Assembly: GCA_963680875.1 (NCBI GenBank)
Contig: OY804575.1
Coordinates: forward strand, 28,548,494 to 28,612,493
Source: Bathymodiolus brooksi
Lineage: Eukaryota > Mollusca > Bivalvia > Mytilida > Modiolidae
Direction: 5' to 3'
DNA: 64,000 bases
Below, one piece after another: positions 32,246-45,100 of the stretch (its first letter is position 1; each line of letters starts with the position of its first letter). Position numbers and translations under genes: made by a program. The notes below the pieces were generated by a model. It had not been told where the DNA came from. It saw only the letters and a program-made list of their open reading frames with translations, and did no database searches.

Positions 32246-33078
32246 AATTTGGGACGGAAGCACAGATGATTCCAATTGCTAAAGTCGCCTTCGACGAATC
32301 CTCTGGGACAATAAAGGGCTACACTGTGGGAAGCATGATAAGACTGCAGCAATGCGATAAGAAAGTCATCACTAAATTGAATTAGTTTGAAAAATTAATG
32401 AATTGATTTAGTGGAAAAATCCAATATACTTCAGATAAAAAACATTGGTCCCATTTGGCCTCCTCATATGTGTAAATTGTTACGAGCTAAGTCAAATCTG
32501 AATGACCAAGCGATGACAGGAAATTTCCATAAGGAAGTTACAATGTAGAATAAGGAAAAAGATAACAAAAAAAACAGCAATTTTTTAAAATTTAATATGA
32601 AGTGAGGTTGTCATGCATCATTATGTATTGAAAGGTAATTTACAATTATTTTATGGATTTTATTTTAGCATTTTAACAAGTTGTTTGATACAGTATTTTA
32701 AACATCTTTAATTAAAACTGCTGACAACTACTTAAGTTAATGAAATATACATATATTTTATTTTAATATAAAAATAAATTGACAGAAAAGTTGGGATGAG
32801 TGGAAGGATGATAAGTAACATTCAAATGAAATATTTCTCCACTCATGTACTACAGTCCATTCCCCTTAATCAAACATCATTTTACAGAATGTTCTGGATA
32901 ATCAGATATTCCTTCAAAACACCAAACCATTTCTTGACTTTTAAAGGGAAAAAAATTAAACTTGTTGGTTCATTTTAAAAGTTCACAAAATATATGGGGA
33001 GCAGACATTTTTGTATGTACTCACAAAGCTATGTTTTTTTTCTATTTTTTTAAGGGTGGAAATCTTAATAGTTTTTAA
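32246..33078. other. Gene-less AT-rich stretch
   Basis: No gene supported. Confidence 0.4.
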
Positions 33079-35080
33079 CTCACCTGACCCAAAGGGTCAG
33101 GTGAGCTATTGCCATCACTTGGCGTCCGTCGTTGTCGTCCGTCCGTCGTATGTCGTAAACTTTTTAAAAAATCTTCTCCTCTGAAAGTGCTAGACCAATG
33201 GAAACCAAACTTGGTCTGAATCATCACTAGGGTGTCTAGTTTCAAAATTGTGTCCGGTGATGTTGTGCACCAACCAACATGGCCGCTGTTACTAAAAATA
33301 GAACATATGGTAAAATTGCAGGTTTTGGGTAATAACTCAAAAACCGTTAATAATATCAAAAATCTGACATGGGGTAAAAATGATCAGCACATCAAGATCT
33401 ACCTACCCTGCAATTTTGAAGTAAATCTGATTACCCATCTTGGAGTTATTGCCCTTTTTTCATCAAATTTGTAAAATTTTAATACTTTTCGTCTTATATT
33501 TCAAAAACTATAAGAGATAAAGGTTAACTTTAAATTGCAAAAATGTGCGGCATATCAAGATCTACCCACCCTGCAATTTTGAAGTAAATCCCATTACCCA
33601 TTTTGGAGTTATTTCCCTTTTTTCATCAAAATTTTAATACTTTTCGTCCTTTATTTCAAAAACTATAAGAGACAGATGGTAAGTTGAAACTGCAAACATG
33701 TTCAGCATGTCAAGATCTACATACCCTGCAATTTTGAAGTAAATTTGACTACCCATCTTGGAGTTATTGCCCTTTTTTCATCAATTTGTTTTTTTAATTT
33801 TAATACTTTTCGTCTTATATTTCAAAAACTATTTAGAGATAGATGTTAAGTTTAAATAGCAAAAATGTGCAGCATGTCAAGATCTACCTACCCTGCAATT
33901 TTGAAGTAAATCCCATTACCCATTTTGACCGATTATGCAAATTAGAAAAAAGGGGGGATGAAATTTAAAAAAAATCTTCTCCTCTGAAACTACTGAGCCA
34001 ATCTCAACCAAACTTTGCTGAAATGATCCTTGGATGGTCCCCTTTCAAAATTGTGTCCGTCAGCGCCGTCCTGTATCCAAAATGGCCGCCATTACTAAAA
34101 ATAGAAATTTCTTCAAATGGCCAAAACTGCTCTATTTTAAGCCAGAAAGTGCCCAAATTTGAACTGCATAAGCATAATGATGAGCTTTTTAACATATATT
34201 ACGGGATTTTTTATGAACTTTGAACTTTTGCCTATTTTGACCGATTATGCAAATTAGAAAAAAGGGGGGATGAAATTTAAAAAAAATCTTCTCCTCTGAA
34301 ACTACTGAGCCAATCTCAACCAAACTGTGCTGAAATGATTCTTGGGTGGTCCTCTTCCAAAATTGTGTCCGGCATTTCAGAACACCGACCAAGATGGCCG
34401 CCACAGCCGAACTTAATTTAACATAGGACCCTATGGGAAATTCCCATAAAAATCTTCTTGTCTGAAACCATTTCTCAATAAGAACAAAATTTTGATGAAA
34501 TAGTCATTGGATGGTTCTCTTCCAAAAATGTGTCCGGCGGTTCGGCCCTTCGATCAAGATGGCCCCCACAGCCGAACTTAGCTTAACATAGGACCCTATG
34601 GGAAATTCACATAAAAATCTTCTCCTCAGAAACCACTGGGCCAATTGCAATCAAACTTTTGTGGAATGATCCTTGGATGGCCCCCTTCCAAAATTGTGTC
34701 CGGTGATGCCGACTTCCAACCAAGATGGCCACCAGGCTAAAAATAGAAAAAAGGGGGGGATGAAATTATTCCTCTTGAAATGCATTTTTTTGTTGACTCA
34801 CTGCTTTTGGTTACTCAAATAATCAAAGGGAAGCAACTCTATTACAAAATGTGAAGTAGGAAAAGCAAAATTTTGAGAATCATTGACATATGTTTTTTTT
34901 ACAGCAATTTTGATAACTTACATTAAAGGGGGGAACCCCTGCCCAATTTTTTTTTGTAGAAAGAGTGCAATGACGAAGGCTACATTTGTTAATTTTTTTT
35001 ACCGAAGTTATCAAGTTTTATTGACTGATGTTGTTATTATACCCAGGTGAGCTATACAGGCTCCTGGGAGCCTCTAGTTT
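33079..35080 (+). repeat. Bivalve dispersed repeat (copy 3, longest)
   Basis: It starts with the hairpin ACTCACCTGACCC..GGGTCAGGTGAGCTATTGCC and CACTTGGCGTCCGTCGT, and ends CCAGGTGAGCTATACAGGCTC..CCTCTAGTTTT. The middle has about four units of about 145 bp (TACTTTTCGTCTTATATTTC..CAAGATCTACC..TTTTGAAGTAAAT), and then units with TCTTCTCCTCTGAAAC and ATGGCCGCC blocks. Confidence 0.8.
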
Positions 35081-35302
35081 TTAAATACAAAGTATTTCAG
35101 TTATTTTGTTTTGTTTGATGTTTTAACATAGACATTAGCTAGAAATTTGTCTCATAAAATAAGTTTTAGTAATTTTTAGTTTCAGTGAAATGGTTGTACA
35201 TCTAAACAGATAAATGTAGAAGGCTGGGCTAAAGATGAATATCATGTTCCTTTTAAACAATATAGGGTAGGTAGACATGTACTTCTTGCATATAGATAGA
35301 TA

Positions 35303-35524
35303 CAGATTAAAGTATGATCACATCCAACATGGCCATTACTAATTAACTGTACAATATTTGTTATATGACGAATTACAGATTAAAGTATGATCACATCCAA
35401 CATGGCCATTACTAATTAACGGTACAATATTTGTTATATGACGAATTACAGATTAAAGTATGATCACATCCAACATGGCCATTACTAATTAACTGTACAA
35501 TATTTGTTATATGACGAATTACAG
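35303..35524 (+). repeat. 73-bp tandem repeat x 3
   Basis: Units start CAGATTAAAGTATGATCACA at 35303, 35376 and 35449, nearly identical; each contains CATCCAACATGGCCATTAC. Confidence 0.9.
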
Positions 35525-35540
35525 TAAGCACAGCACGATT

Positions 35541-36669
35541 TAGTCCGAGATTCCTCTGTCGTTTAACGGCATTGATAAAGTTGCTTGTAGCCGTTCAACG
35601 ACAGAGGGTGCTATATACGGAAACCATCGAATTTGCCTCACCAGCCATAGGATCGGCACATTTCCACGTTTCGTGGCTATCGGATTTTATTTTCTATCAT
35701 AAACCTTATATAAATCGCTTCACCAATCATTTTCCTATTCATTCATAACCATCTTACCCTCAGAAAGTGGTGTTACACTCCATTACAGCACGATTTTGCC
35801 TTAGATCCTATTATTCCGCCATTTGACTTCCATTTTCGAATCTACACACGTGATCTCGCGATACTAACTGAATGATGACAGCAACGCATTGCATGATGGG
35901 AGCTAATTAATGCAGCGTGCCAAATTATTTGGAGCATTATTTGCATACGTAAACAACATTCAAATCACATGGAAGACGATACATTTAAGCGTATTCTGCA
36001 GGACAAACAGTTCATCTACAGATCAAAGCAGAGCAGAAGGAATTAATACAGAATGTGTTGGAAAGAAAAGATTCAATGGCAGAGTGTTACCAACGGGCTT
36101 CGGAAAGAGCATGTGTTACGTTCCCCCTTTTTGTTTTTGGACAAGGTACTACATTTTTTTTTTCTTATGGTTATCTGTAATTCACTAAATTTGCTGTTAA
36201 AATCATTACCAATCAATATAATCAACTGTATTAAATTTTATGTTAATTGTTCTGCCTTAACAGGCGCCTATGATTGGCAATAAAAATATTTGTTTGTTTG
36301 TTTATATGCAAATCATCTCCCATGATACATTGCGGTAATCGTAGTTTTCTCGTAGTCACGTGACAAATGTTTGAAAAATGGAAGACAAATGTCGAAATCA
36401 TAGGATCTAAGGCAAAATCGTGCTGTAATGGAGTGTAACACCACTTTCTGAGGGTAAGATGTTTATGAATGAATAGAAAAATGATTGGTGAAGCGATTTA
36501 TATAAGGTTTATGATAGAAAATAAAATCTGATAGCCACGAAACGTGGAAATGTGCTGACCCAGAGTTGGAGAAGCAAATCCGCTGTTTTCCGTATATAGC
36601 ACGGTCTGTCGTTGAACGGCTACAAGCAACTTTATCAATGCCGTTAAACGACAGATGAATCTCGGACTA
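35541..36669. mobile_element. Mutator-like element with captured or residual RecQ-like exon
   Basis: Inverted arms of about 360 bp (35541-35905 and about 36308-36669) start TAGTCCGAGATTC. A perfect 9-bp duplication AGCACGATT flanks it (35532-35540 and 36670-36678). Long TIRs plus a 9-bp duplication are the classical Mutator-like signature. The 400-bp loop holds a broken helicase exon (35969-36145). The arms include an internal hairpin (GTCGTTTAACGGC..GCCGTTCAACGAC). Confidence 0.8.
35969..36145 (+). pseudogene. RecQ-like helicase N-terminal exon, frameshifted
   Basis: From the ATG the first frame reads MEDDTFKRILQDKQ and meets a stop. A shifted frame gives IKAEQKELIQNVLERKDSMA, and a third gives VLPTGFGKSMCYVPP, the helicase motif I (Walker A, GFGKS) with the 'AVLPTG.GKS.CY' context typical of RecQ-family DNA helicases. 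The end ACAAG|GTACT could be a splice donor. At least two frame changes within 180 bp make it non-functional. It may be a host gene piece captured by the element (Pack-MULE style) or the decayed first exon of an element-encoded helicase. Confidence 0.65.
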
Positions 36670-36678
36670 AGCACGATT

Positions 36679-38000
36679 TAGCAAGAAATCACTTGGGTCC
36701 GACGTCGGTGAAATCAAGAAAATGTCGGAGAAATAAAAAAAAGTCGGTGTTGAAACTGCGAAATGTCCAAGAAAATCAAGCACAGCGTTTTCGGTGATTT
36801 ACTATAAAACGCCACCATAACACTGACATCGACGATTAGACGCCGTGAAATAAGATCAAATAAAGAAATGTGATATTAACCTTTATTTGTACATTTGTAT
36901 GTTCTTGAGATTTGCATATAAAATTGTCATTTTTGATAATATGAATGCATGATTCATAACAAATAATTATTTTCTTTTTCAGGTGTGTAAGCTGTCATCA
37001 TATTTTCATTCTTTAATTCTGATATTTGTTTTTGTTTTAATCTATTATGCCGGTACAAACATTTAGTATTATATGATCATTACCATTTATAAGCTTGTAT
37101 TGTATTATTTTTTAATTAAAATAAACTTGATCTTTTGAATGCAAGCTTGGTATCCCGAGTTAATTTGCGAAAAGAAATTTCATTAAAAAAAAAATAGAAT
37201 TCTGCCCCCTTATAGACGCGATTACATGATCAATTATTGTCGACTTGGCACGTGACTAAAGTTCACCTGTTACAAAAGTATCTAGATCCCCAAAAGCACG
37301 CTTTGATCGATAATATATTACCAACATGTGGAAACCTTTCTAGATTCTCATTCACGTGAAAAATGTGTGTACTCAAAGGGAAATGTGTATCCACTTTTTT
37401 AAAGGTAAAATGACACGTGGCTTGCAAGGGGATTAACGACATACAAATACATATATGTACGAAAAAGCACGTTTAGATAAAAATTTACATCGATTTTTTG
37501 ATTTTTTTTCAATCTTTTTCGGTTTGTTTTTAAATCAATCTCTCAGCCTCAGGTAACTGTATTTGACCTTTTAGTGACCGAGTTCAATGTGTGCACTACA
37601 TAGATAAAAAACAGCCAGGTGATTATCAATTCGTGAGAGAGAAAAAAAATAACACCTACAAATGTATGTAAACCAATCGAAATGTTGGGATTAGATAATA
37701 TACGCAAAACAAGATGCGTGCTCATATATCCTATAAATAAAATGTATGCCATCCCGCAAAAAAACACCGACCAAGCTGATTTCGTGCTAAAAGTCGCTGT
37801 GCGTACTATACCATAATTATCTATAGAACTTTTGTTAATGTATTGATATGCAATTTGTAGGTAGAATTTGCATCAGTTTATATGAATTTTAAAGTAAATT
37901 AATTTATAGTAAGAATTACATGTTGTACATTTATTTAAGGTAATATAGTTTTGATTTAATTACTAAAAAAAATTTTTAGATGTACAAAAATGTATATGTA
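36679..38000. other. Gene-less stretch
   Basis: AT-rich. Several CACGTG-type E-boxes occur (about 37249, 37354, 37415), without an adjacent gene start to give them meaning. Confidence 0.4.
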
Positions 38001-38095
38001 TTAAAACCCTAGCCATGAGGGACCCGTCATATGACGGTTTTGATGTTGTCGTTCTCAGTGCGGATACCGTCATATGACGGTTTGAACCTGGAATT
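38001..38095 (+). repeat. Probable left terminus of a piggyBac-like element
   Basis: TTAA (38001-38004) is followed by AACCCTAGCCATGAGGGA and two 14-bp perfect palindromes CCGTCATATGACGG (38024-38037 and 38067-38080). TTAA target, CCC-type start and CCGTCATATGACGG subterminal palindromes fit piggyBac-like ends and precede the transposase gene by about 750 bp. The right terminus was not found. Confidence 0.5.
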
Positions 38096-38399
38096 TGATC
38101 ACCTCATTTCAGAGGCTTATAGAGTTGAAATAAAGACTTGAAATGAATCTCTGAACAATACAAGTTGTCAACTGAATAATAATATATATATAATAATATA
38201 ATATAATAATAATAATATTAATTGATAATAATGAATGTTAATCCCTTGTTATTACAGAGTGTAACATGTCCAGAAAGCTTTATGGTTTATTTTTAAACAA
38301 ATGTAAATAAACATCGTGACGTAACGAATCTAAAAATATACGTGGGAATTCTGTTTAATTATTTGTTGTTCCTGGTAAAATAATAGTCAATGACATGGT

Positions 38400-38740
38400 T
38401 AATACGCTCCCGAAGTTCGGGAGCGTTAATGGTAGAAGTATGAATATGTACTACTATGGCACTTCAAAATCTTTAACAATATGGCTGCCAAACCGGAAAT
38501 AAATTAAAAGAAAAATCACATGACCTAAACCGGAACTATAGTCGAAATAAAAATGAAACGATGTTCGATAATGGATACGAAAACTGTCCGGAGTTTGGAG
38601 TTTTAGGTGGTGTTATTTTTAAGTTTGATATTTTCTAAACAGGAAGAAAAATTACTGTTCTTCGAGAGCGTTTCAGGTTGCACCTGTCTCATATTACGCT
38701 CCCGAAGTTCGGAACGTTAATGGGATAAGTATGAACAGTT
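38400..38740 (+). repeat. Direct repeat pair with palindrome
   Basis: About 45 bp (TACGCTCCCGAAGTTCGG..GTTAATGG..AAGTATGAA) occurs at 38403 and again at about 38695. The first copy forms a perfect 21-bp hairpin (CGCTCCCGAA-G-complement, 38405-38425). The second has lost the palindrome. Confidence 0.75.
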
Positions 38741-38755
38741 TCTGATTATTTTAAC

Positions 38756-40261
38756 ATGTTTATCAAAGATGACGACTTTGAAGAGATTGCTACCGAGACA
38801 AATCGGTATGCTGAATAATATTTTGAAAATAATCAAAACCTTGGAATGTTTTCAAGATTTAGAAAATGGCAAAACACTTGTGCATCAGAAATAAAATGCT
38901 ACATTGCACTAATTCTGGCTATGGGGATAATTTCACAATCAGACATTAATGAATATTGGAGCACAGACCCGGTAACCTCCACTCCATTTTTTCCAGCAAC
39001 TATGTCAAGAGATCGTTTTCTGTTAATTACGTCATTTCTTCATCTGTCAAATAATGATAACTTCATTCCACGTGAAAATCCTGGACATGACCCACTATTT
39101 AAACTCGGACCTATTATCAAACGTATGATATCTCGTTTCAATTCTGCCTACATGCCCCATCAAAACATTTCATTAGACGATGGAATGATTCCGTGGAGAG
39201 GCAATTTATCTTTTCGTGTCTACAGTCCTGATAAACCTGTGAAATATGGTATAAAGACATATATGGTTTCAGATTCTTCCAATGGCTATGTTTCGAAATT
39301 TAAACTGTACACTGGAAAGTCTTTAACAGGTCCTAGCTTTAATGGGGCAACATATGATCTAGTCATGGACATGATGAGAGGTTTCTTTGACAAAGGTTAT
39401 AGTCTGTATTGTGATAATTACTATACATCACCACAACTCTTTTGGGATCTATTTCAACTGGGAACATATGCTACTGGAACTGTTCGACAAAACCGTTGTG
39501 GAATACCTCAAACATTAAAAGACTACCAACTCAGAAATCGTGGTGATATATTCGTGATGAATAATGGTCCATTAGAATGTTACAAATATCTAGATAGCAA
39601 ACATGTTTATATGCTTTCAACAAAACATGGATCTAGTCTATCAACCACTTCCAGAAGAAATCGAATTACTAATGAAATTATTCGTAAACCAAATGTAGTT
39701 ACAAATTATAATAAGTACATGGGTGGGGTTGATAGGTCTGATCAAATGATCTCTTACACAAACAATGTAGTCAAATCATTCAAGTGGTGGAAAAAGGTTT
39801 TTTTCCATGTTCTTGCCATTACAGTGCTGGATGCTTGCATTCTATTCTGCGCTGATCATCCAAATGACAATATGACCCACAAATTGTTTAGAAAACAATT
39901 AGTATCTCAACTTGTTTCTAACAATCCTACTTACACTGTTAATAAAGTTGGTAGACCATCTGTAGCACCTCAGCAGTTAGAAAGATTAACAGTGAAACAC
40001 TTTATATCTAAATTAAGGGGTACAGGGAAAAAAATAAACATTGCAAGACTGTGTAAAGTGTGCAATGAGGCTGAGAAAAACAATGTTGACAATACAATTC
40101 AAAAAAGGAAACGGGCAGGTCATGAAACCTCCTATGAATGCAAAGACTGTAATGTCTCACTTTGCATTGAGCCCTGTTTCAGACTTTATCATTCTTATCA
40201 GGAGTATGTACTTGCTTATAGGAGGTGGAAGGTCTGTAATGCAACACCAGATGAGGAATAA
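38756..40261 (+). pseudogene. piggyBac-like transposase (PGBD4-type), one premature stop near the start
   Basis: This transposase would cut and paste TTAA-flanked DNA. From ATG 38756 the frame gives MFIKDDDFEEIATETNRYAE, then TAA at 38816-38818 (a CAA codon would fit the family), and then runs open to 40261. The clean ORF from 38846 is 471 residues. In that numbering the three catalytic aspartates are present: D111 (SLDDGMIPWRG), D190 (YCDNYYTS) and D296 (MGGVDRSDQM). The C-terminal zinc-binding region is also present (LCKVCNEAE, YECKDCNVSLCIEPCF, YH). Length is close to that of family members lacking the N-terminal leader. It could be expressed from the internal ATG 38846, but loss of the N-terminus probably inactivates it. 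It lies 1.8 kb upstream of the kinase gene. Confidence 0.9.
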
Positions 40262-40419
40262 ATTGTAATGAATGTGATTTAATGTTCAAAGAATAATATT
40301 TCAATTTAGATTATTTCAAAGTCTAATAATATTTTGTTCAAAGAATAATATTTCAATTTAAATTATTTCAAAGTCTAATATTTTGCTTGTTTCAAGTAAA
40401 TAGATTGAAGAAAAAGTCA

Positions 40420-40700
40420 ATCACCAATCTCAAACCGTTTTTACATTTCACTTGGTGAGGGATAAACCCATCGCTAACCGTTTTTACATTTCACCTGGTG
40501 AGGGATATACCAATCTCTAACCATTTTTACATTTCAATCTCCTCTCATTCTTACAATTTCACTTGCTGAGGGATAAACCAATGTCTAACCATTCTTACAT
40601 TTCACTTGGTGAGGGATAAACAAATCTCTATCCATTCTCACATTTCACTTGGTAAAGGATATAGTCATATACCAATCTCTAGTGATTTATAACCATTTTA
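40420..40700 (+). repeat. Degenerate tandem repeat (~45-50 bp x 6)
   Basis: TTTTTACATTTCACTTGGTGAGG..GATAAACCAATCTCTAACC recurs with variation. Confidence 0.75.
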
Positions 40701-41299
40701 TTCAGATACTCCAGGTGTGAAAATTTTATTTTTCATAAAAATCTAGGGGAAAAATATGTTGACATTTTTCTTTGCCTAGTTATAAAATTTCTTCCAGTAT
40801 TAAATTACAATAGTGGATAACCAAAGACATTTTTCTTTGACTCTTATCTTCAAGTTTTAAATAACCTATTTGAAGTGACGTGAACAAAGGGTGGGGAACA
40901 TACCAGTCTCTAACTCTCAGTTCTAACTTCACCAAAGTCATTATGGGGTTGATAGTGGATAAGCAACGACATTTTTCTTTGCCTAGTTATGTGGAAATGC
41001 AAATTCAATAATAAATGAGACAATAACAAATATAACCACACAATTCCAATTAATGGAAATTATAATGTTGTCAACAAATATGGGTAATAACAAAATTACT
41101 GAACACAAAGGCTCTGGTCTGAAGGGAAAGGCATAAAACCATCGTCCATAAACAGACCAAATCTAAAATCCACAACTGGAAAACTGTAATGGCCCTGACT
41201 TGGTACAGGCTTTTCCAATGGAAAAGGTGGGTTGAATTGTTTTTTTCTGTGCCAAACCTCCTGCTTCCACTATTTTATAAGGTTTCAGTTGTAACAATG

Positions 41300-41880
41300 A
41301 AGAGTAGTATTCCTGATATTTTTTTTAATTCTTGCTTTAAAAATAATAAAAAGGGTTTGATTTGAAAAATGTTCATATTTCACAAAAAAAAATGGAAAAA
41401 AAATATGTTACCATAGCAACCATGATAATATGTGTATAACATTTTTTGAACATTCCTGATATTTTTTTTACATTCTTGCTTTAAAAATAATATAAAAAAA
41501 AATGGGCTCGATTTGAAAAAATTTAATTTTTCACAACATTTTTGGAAAAAAATATGTTGCTATGGCAACCATGATAATATGTGTAAAACATTTTGTGAAC
41601 ATTCCTGATATTTTTTTTTAATTCTTATTTTAAAAATAATAATAAATAAAATGATTTGAAAAATTTTCATTTTTCACAAAATGTTGGGGGAAATATGTTG
41701 CCATGGCAACCATGATATGTGTAAAACATTTTATGAACATTCTGGATATTTTTTTTAATTCTTGCTTTAAAAATAATTTAAGAAAAAAAAGGATTTATTT
41801 GAAATTTTTTCATTTTTCACAAAAATCTAGGGGGAAAATATGTTGCCATGGCAACCACGATAAAATGTGTCTCCAAAGTT
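41300..41880 (+). repeat. Tandem repeat (~140-149 bp x 4)
   Basis: Units begin ATTCCTGATATTTTTTTTAA near 41311, 41452, 41601 and 41739, each followed by ATTCTTGCTTTAAAAATAAT and ending ATATGTTGCCATGGCAACCA. They sit just upstream of kinase exon 1. Confidence 0.8.
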
Positions 41881-42077
41881 TTGAAATTTAAAGTATACTC
41901 AACTAACATCATTTCCTGTAAATATTGAAGTAATATCTACAAGGATTTTAACTACAGAGCAAAAACAAAAAAAATGCTAAATTTTGTGATATTTCTTCAA
42001 AACAATTCAGCATACAGGTAATATCTTGTGTATACAATTCAGCATGGTAAGTTAAATATTACATTTTGAATTTTCAG

Positions 42078-42197
42078 ATGTCATTTTCTAAACAAACTGA
42101 AAATAAAAATTGGAAATCAACAGATACATTTTGCTGGAACGAAGCTGATGTTCTTGGAAAAGGTGCCACTGCAGTAGTTTATAAAGCTAGAAGAAAG
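42078..42197 (+). CDS. Kinase exon 1 (codons 1-40)
   Basis: TTTTCAG|ATG start, AAG|GTGAAT donor, phase 0. It encodes the N-terminus and Gly-rich loop. Confidence 0.85.
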
Positions 42198-45100
42198 GTG
42201 AATATCAATTACAATATATGTATATCGGGGTCCTATGGTATCATGGTAGTTAAATTTAAAATATGGCAGCAAAAATTGATTGAAACGGCACATAAATACA
42301 CAGAAACATAGAACCCACATTATCATAGGATCAAACTATATTATATTTGTCAGAAAATATAAAATTTATTTATACAAGCTGTAGAAATAGGTACAAAAGC
42401 AAGTTTTGGTGAGTTTTTCTGGCATGTTTCATGGCGAGTACAAAATAATTTTATTATTACAGAAAATGTACATATTTATAGTATAACTGCTCTTGTATTC
42501 CTTATCTGATTGTTTTATACACAAATATGTTTTATTTGATTGTTTTATACACAAATATGTTTCATTTGATTGTTTTATACACAAATATGTTTTATTTGAT
42601 TGTTTTATACACAAATATGTTTTATTTGATTGTTTTATACACAAATATGTTTTATCTGATTGTTTTATACACAAATATGTTTTATTTGATTGTTTTATAC
42701 ACAAATATGTTTCATTTGATTGTTTTATACACAGTTATGTTTTATCTGATTGTTTTATACACAAATGTTTTATTTGATTGTTTTATACACAAATATGTTT
42801 TATTTGATTGTTTTATCTGATTGTTTTATACACAAATATGTTTTATTTGATTGTTTTATACACAAATATGTTTCATTTGATTGTTTTATACACAAATATG
42901 TTTTATCTGATTGTTTTATACACAAATATGTTTTATCTGATTGTTTTATACACAAATATGTTTTATCTGATTGTTTTATACACAAATATGTTTTATTTGA
43001 TTGTTTTATACACAAATATGTTTTATTTGATTGTTTTATACACAAATATGTTTTATTTGATTGTTTTATCTGATTGTTTTATACACAAATATGTTTTATT
43101 TGATTGTTTTATACACAAATATGTTTCATTTGATTGTTTTATACACAAATATGTTTTATCTGATTGTTTTATACACAAATATGTTTTATCTGATTGTTTT
43201 ATACACAAATATGTTTTATCTGATTGTTTTATACACAAATATGTTTTATTTGATTGTTTTATACACAAATATGTTTTATTTGATTGTTTTATACACAAAT
43301 ATGTTTTATTTCTAAGGGTTTTGTAGTTGAAGAATTTAATATATACAATTTTTTCACCCCATGATGTTGCTTAAATACTGCTAATGTTGGTGATAAACCC
43401 CAATCAATTAATCTTGCATTCCGAATATAGAAAATAAATCAGGAGTATTGTAGCCGAACAATGCAGGAATTCACAAATGCATGTTAGTGCATGAGTGAAT
43501 TGCTGTCGTTGATCTGTTACAAGTGATTTATTATTCATATTCTGAACTCAAGAATAGTTATTCTGTTTACTACATAGATTTTACACATTTGTTTACGGTA
43601 ATAAGATGTTTATAAATGTAACTTGTTTTAAACTGTCACATGTACAATAATAATTTTTGATTGCTGTGACATCACAGTGAAATAAACTTTTTTTTTATTT
43701 CACTTGGAATTCTCCATATTTCACAAGCATCTTTGTAATAAATTGTGTATATTCTTCAATGTCAAACATATCAAATCTCTGACTTTGCTGCAAATAACGG
43801 AAAATTTATCACATAAAGTTATATTTATTAAGCTGCACAACCACAAATTGACAAACTTGAGTGGTAATAGGTACTGATTGACAAATAACCCATAAGATTT
43901 GGGGCGACTTTAGTAAAAGTAAAAACAAATATTTAAATTTGTATGTATGTTTCACACACCAAAATCTTTTATTTGATTGACAACGGTTCCTACAACTGTT
44001 TAAGGAAATAGTATATAAGGTTTTTAACTTGATAATTTTATTTTTCAGCCAAATGGATGTGTATGTGCAGTGAAATATTTTCATGAACGAGTATCTCATC
44101 ATTTTGCCTCTGTGGCTCTCCGAGAAATAGATCTACTAAAAAAATTAGAACACAGAAATGTCATTACAATCTATGCAGTTGAGAAAGATGTAAGGATTAA
44201 TTAAAGAAGAAGTCCTGTATGGAAGACAAAAATCTTCAACTTAAATTAAAAATGGATGCATAACATTAACTTGAATACGGTTGTTTCGAATCATTTCCAT
44301 TCCGTCAAAATTTTGTTATTTTCGTCCGCCAGATCACGTGATTTCGATGGACTAATCGGCATTGAACTTCCAGTGTCAATGTACACAACAAAAACTCCAA
44401 TCGATATGTGCCGTTTTAACGTTCGATCCTCAACTTAAAAAAATCTTAACATTTTCTGTAAAAGACAGATATCAATTGAATTATTTTATTTGCATCAAAG
44501 ACTTCAATGCAGAGACAAATACTTCTTTAAAATTAAATTTGTTTTCTTTCTTTATTTGCGGCTGTCAGCATCATCAAAGGAAAATGATCTGCCTTTATGT
44601 ATATATTTCTGATGTCAGACAGATAGTGGGGTACCGAACACCAGTATTTATTCAGCGGTTTCCTTGGCGTCTCCATGTTACAATTACTTATAATCTTCCG
44701 CATCTACGACTATGATATGCTGACATTGTCACAGTAATAGCGTAAACACCGGAAGTCGCCTGCCTATTTGTTCAGACATCAAGACAAGAAAAAGACGGAA
44801 CGTGGTCGGAATTGACATGATTCGAAACAACCGTATTGCAGTTATATTATTTCAAATAGAACAATTAAACATGCTTATTTTCTTCTGAAGTAGCAATAAT
44901 TTATAGGTCAATTCTAGAACATGCATAAACAATAACTCACCTCTTGTGGTTCTATAATAATTTACACATATGCCTCAAACTGCCAATTTGGAAAGAAAAT
45001 TGATATTCATAATACATGTACATTAGATAAAGTTAAAAAAAAATACCCATATCATTTATTTGTAAGAGCTTTTCTTTCCTGTGTTGATGGGCGAGTACAA

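Noticed and set aside
32140..32385. 81-aa ORF (..QMIPIAKVAFDESSGTIKGY..)
   Set aside because: It overlaps a diverged tandem repeat, shows no splice context or recognised family, and composition alone is insufficient.
42493..43326. Long repetitive ORFs on both strands (e.g. 172 aa with [10 protein letters not shown] repeats)
   Set aside because: They are translations of the 30-bp minisatellite, open in several frames because the unit length is a multiple of three and lacks stops; they lie in a kinase intron.
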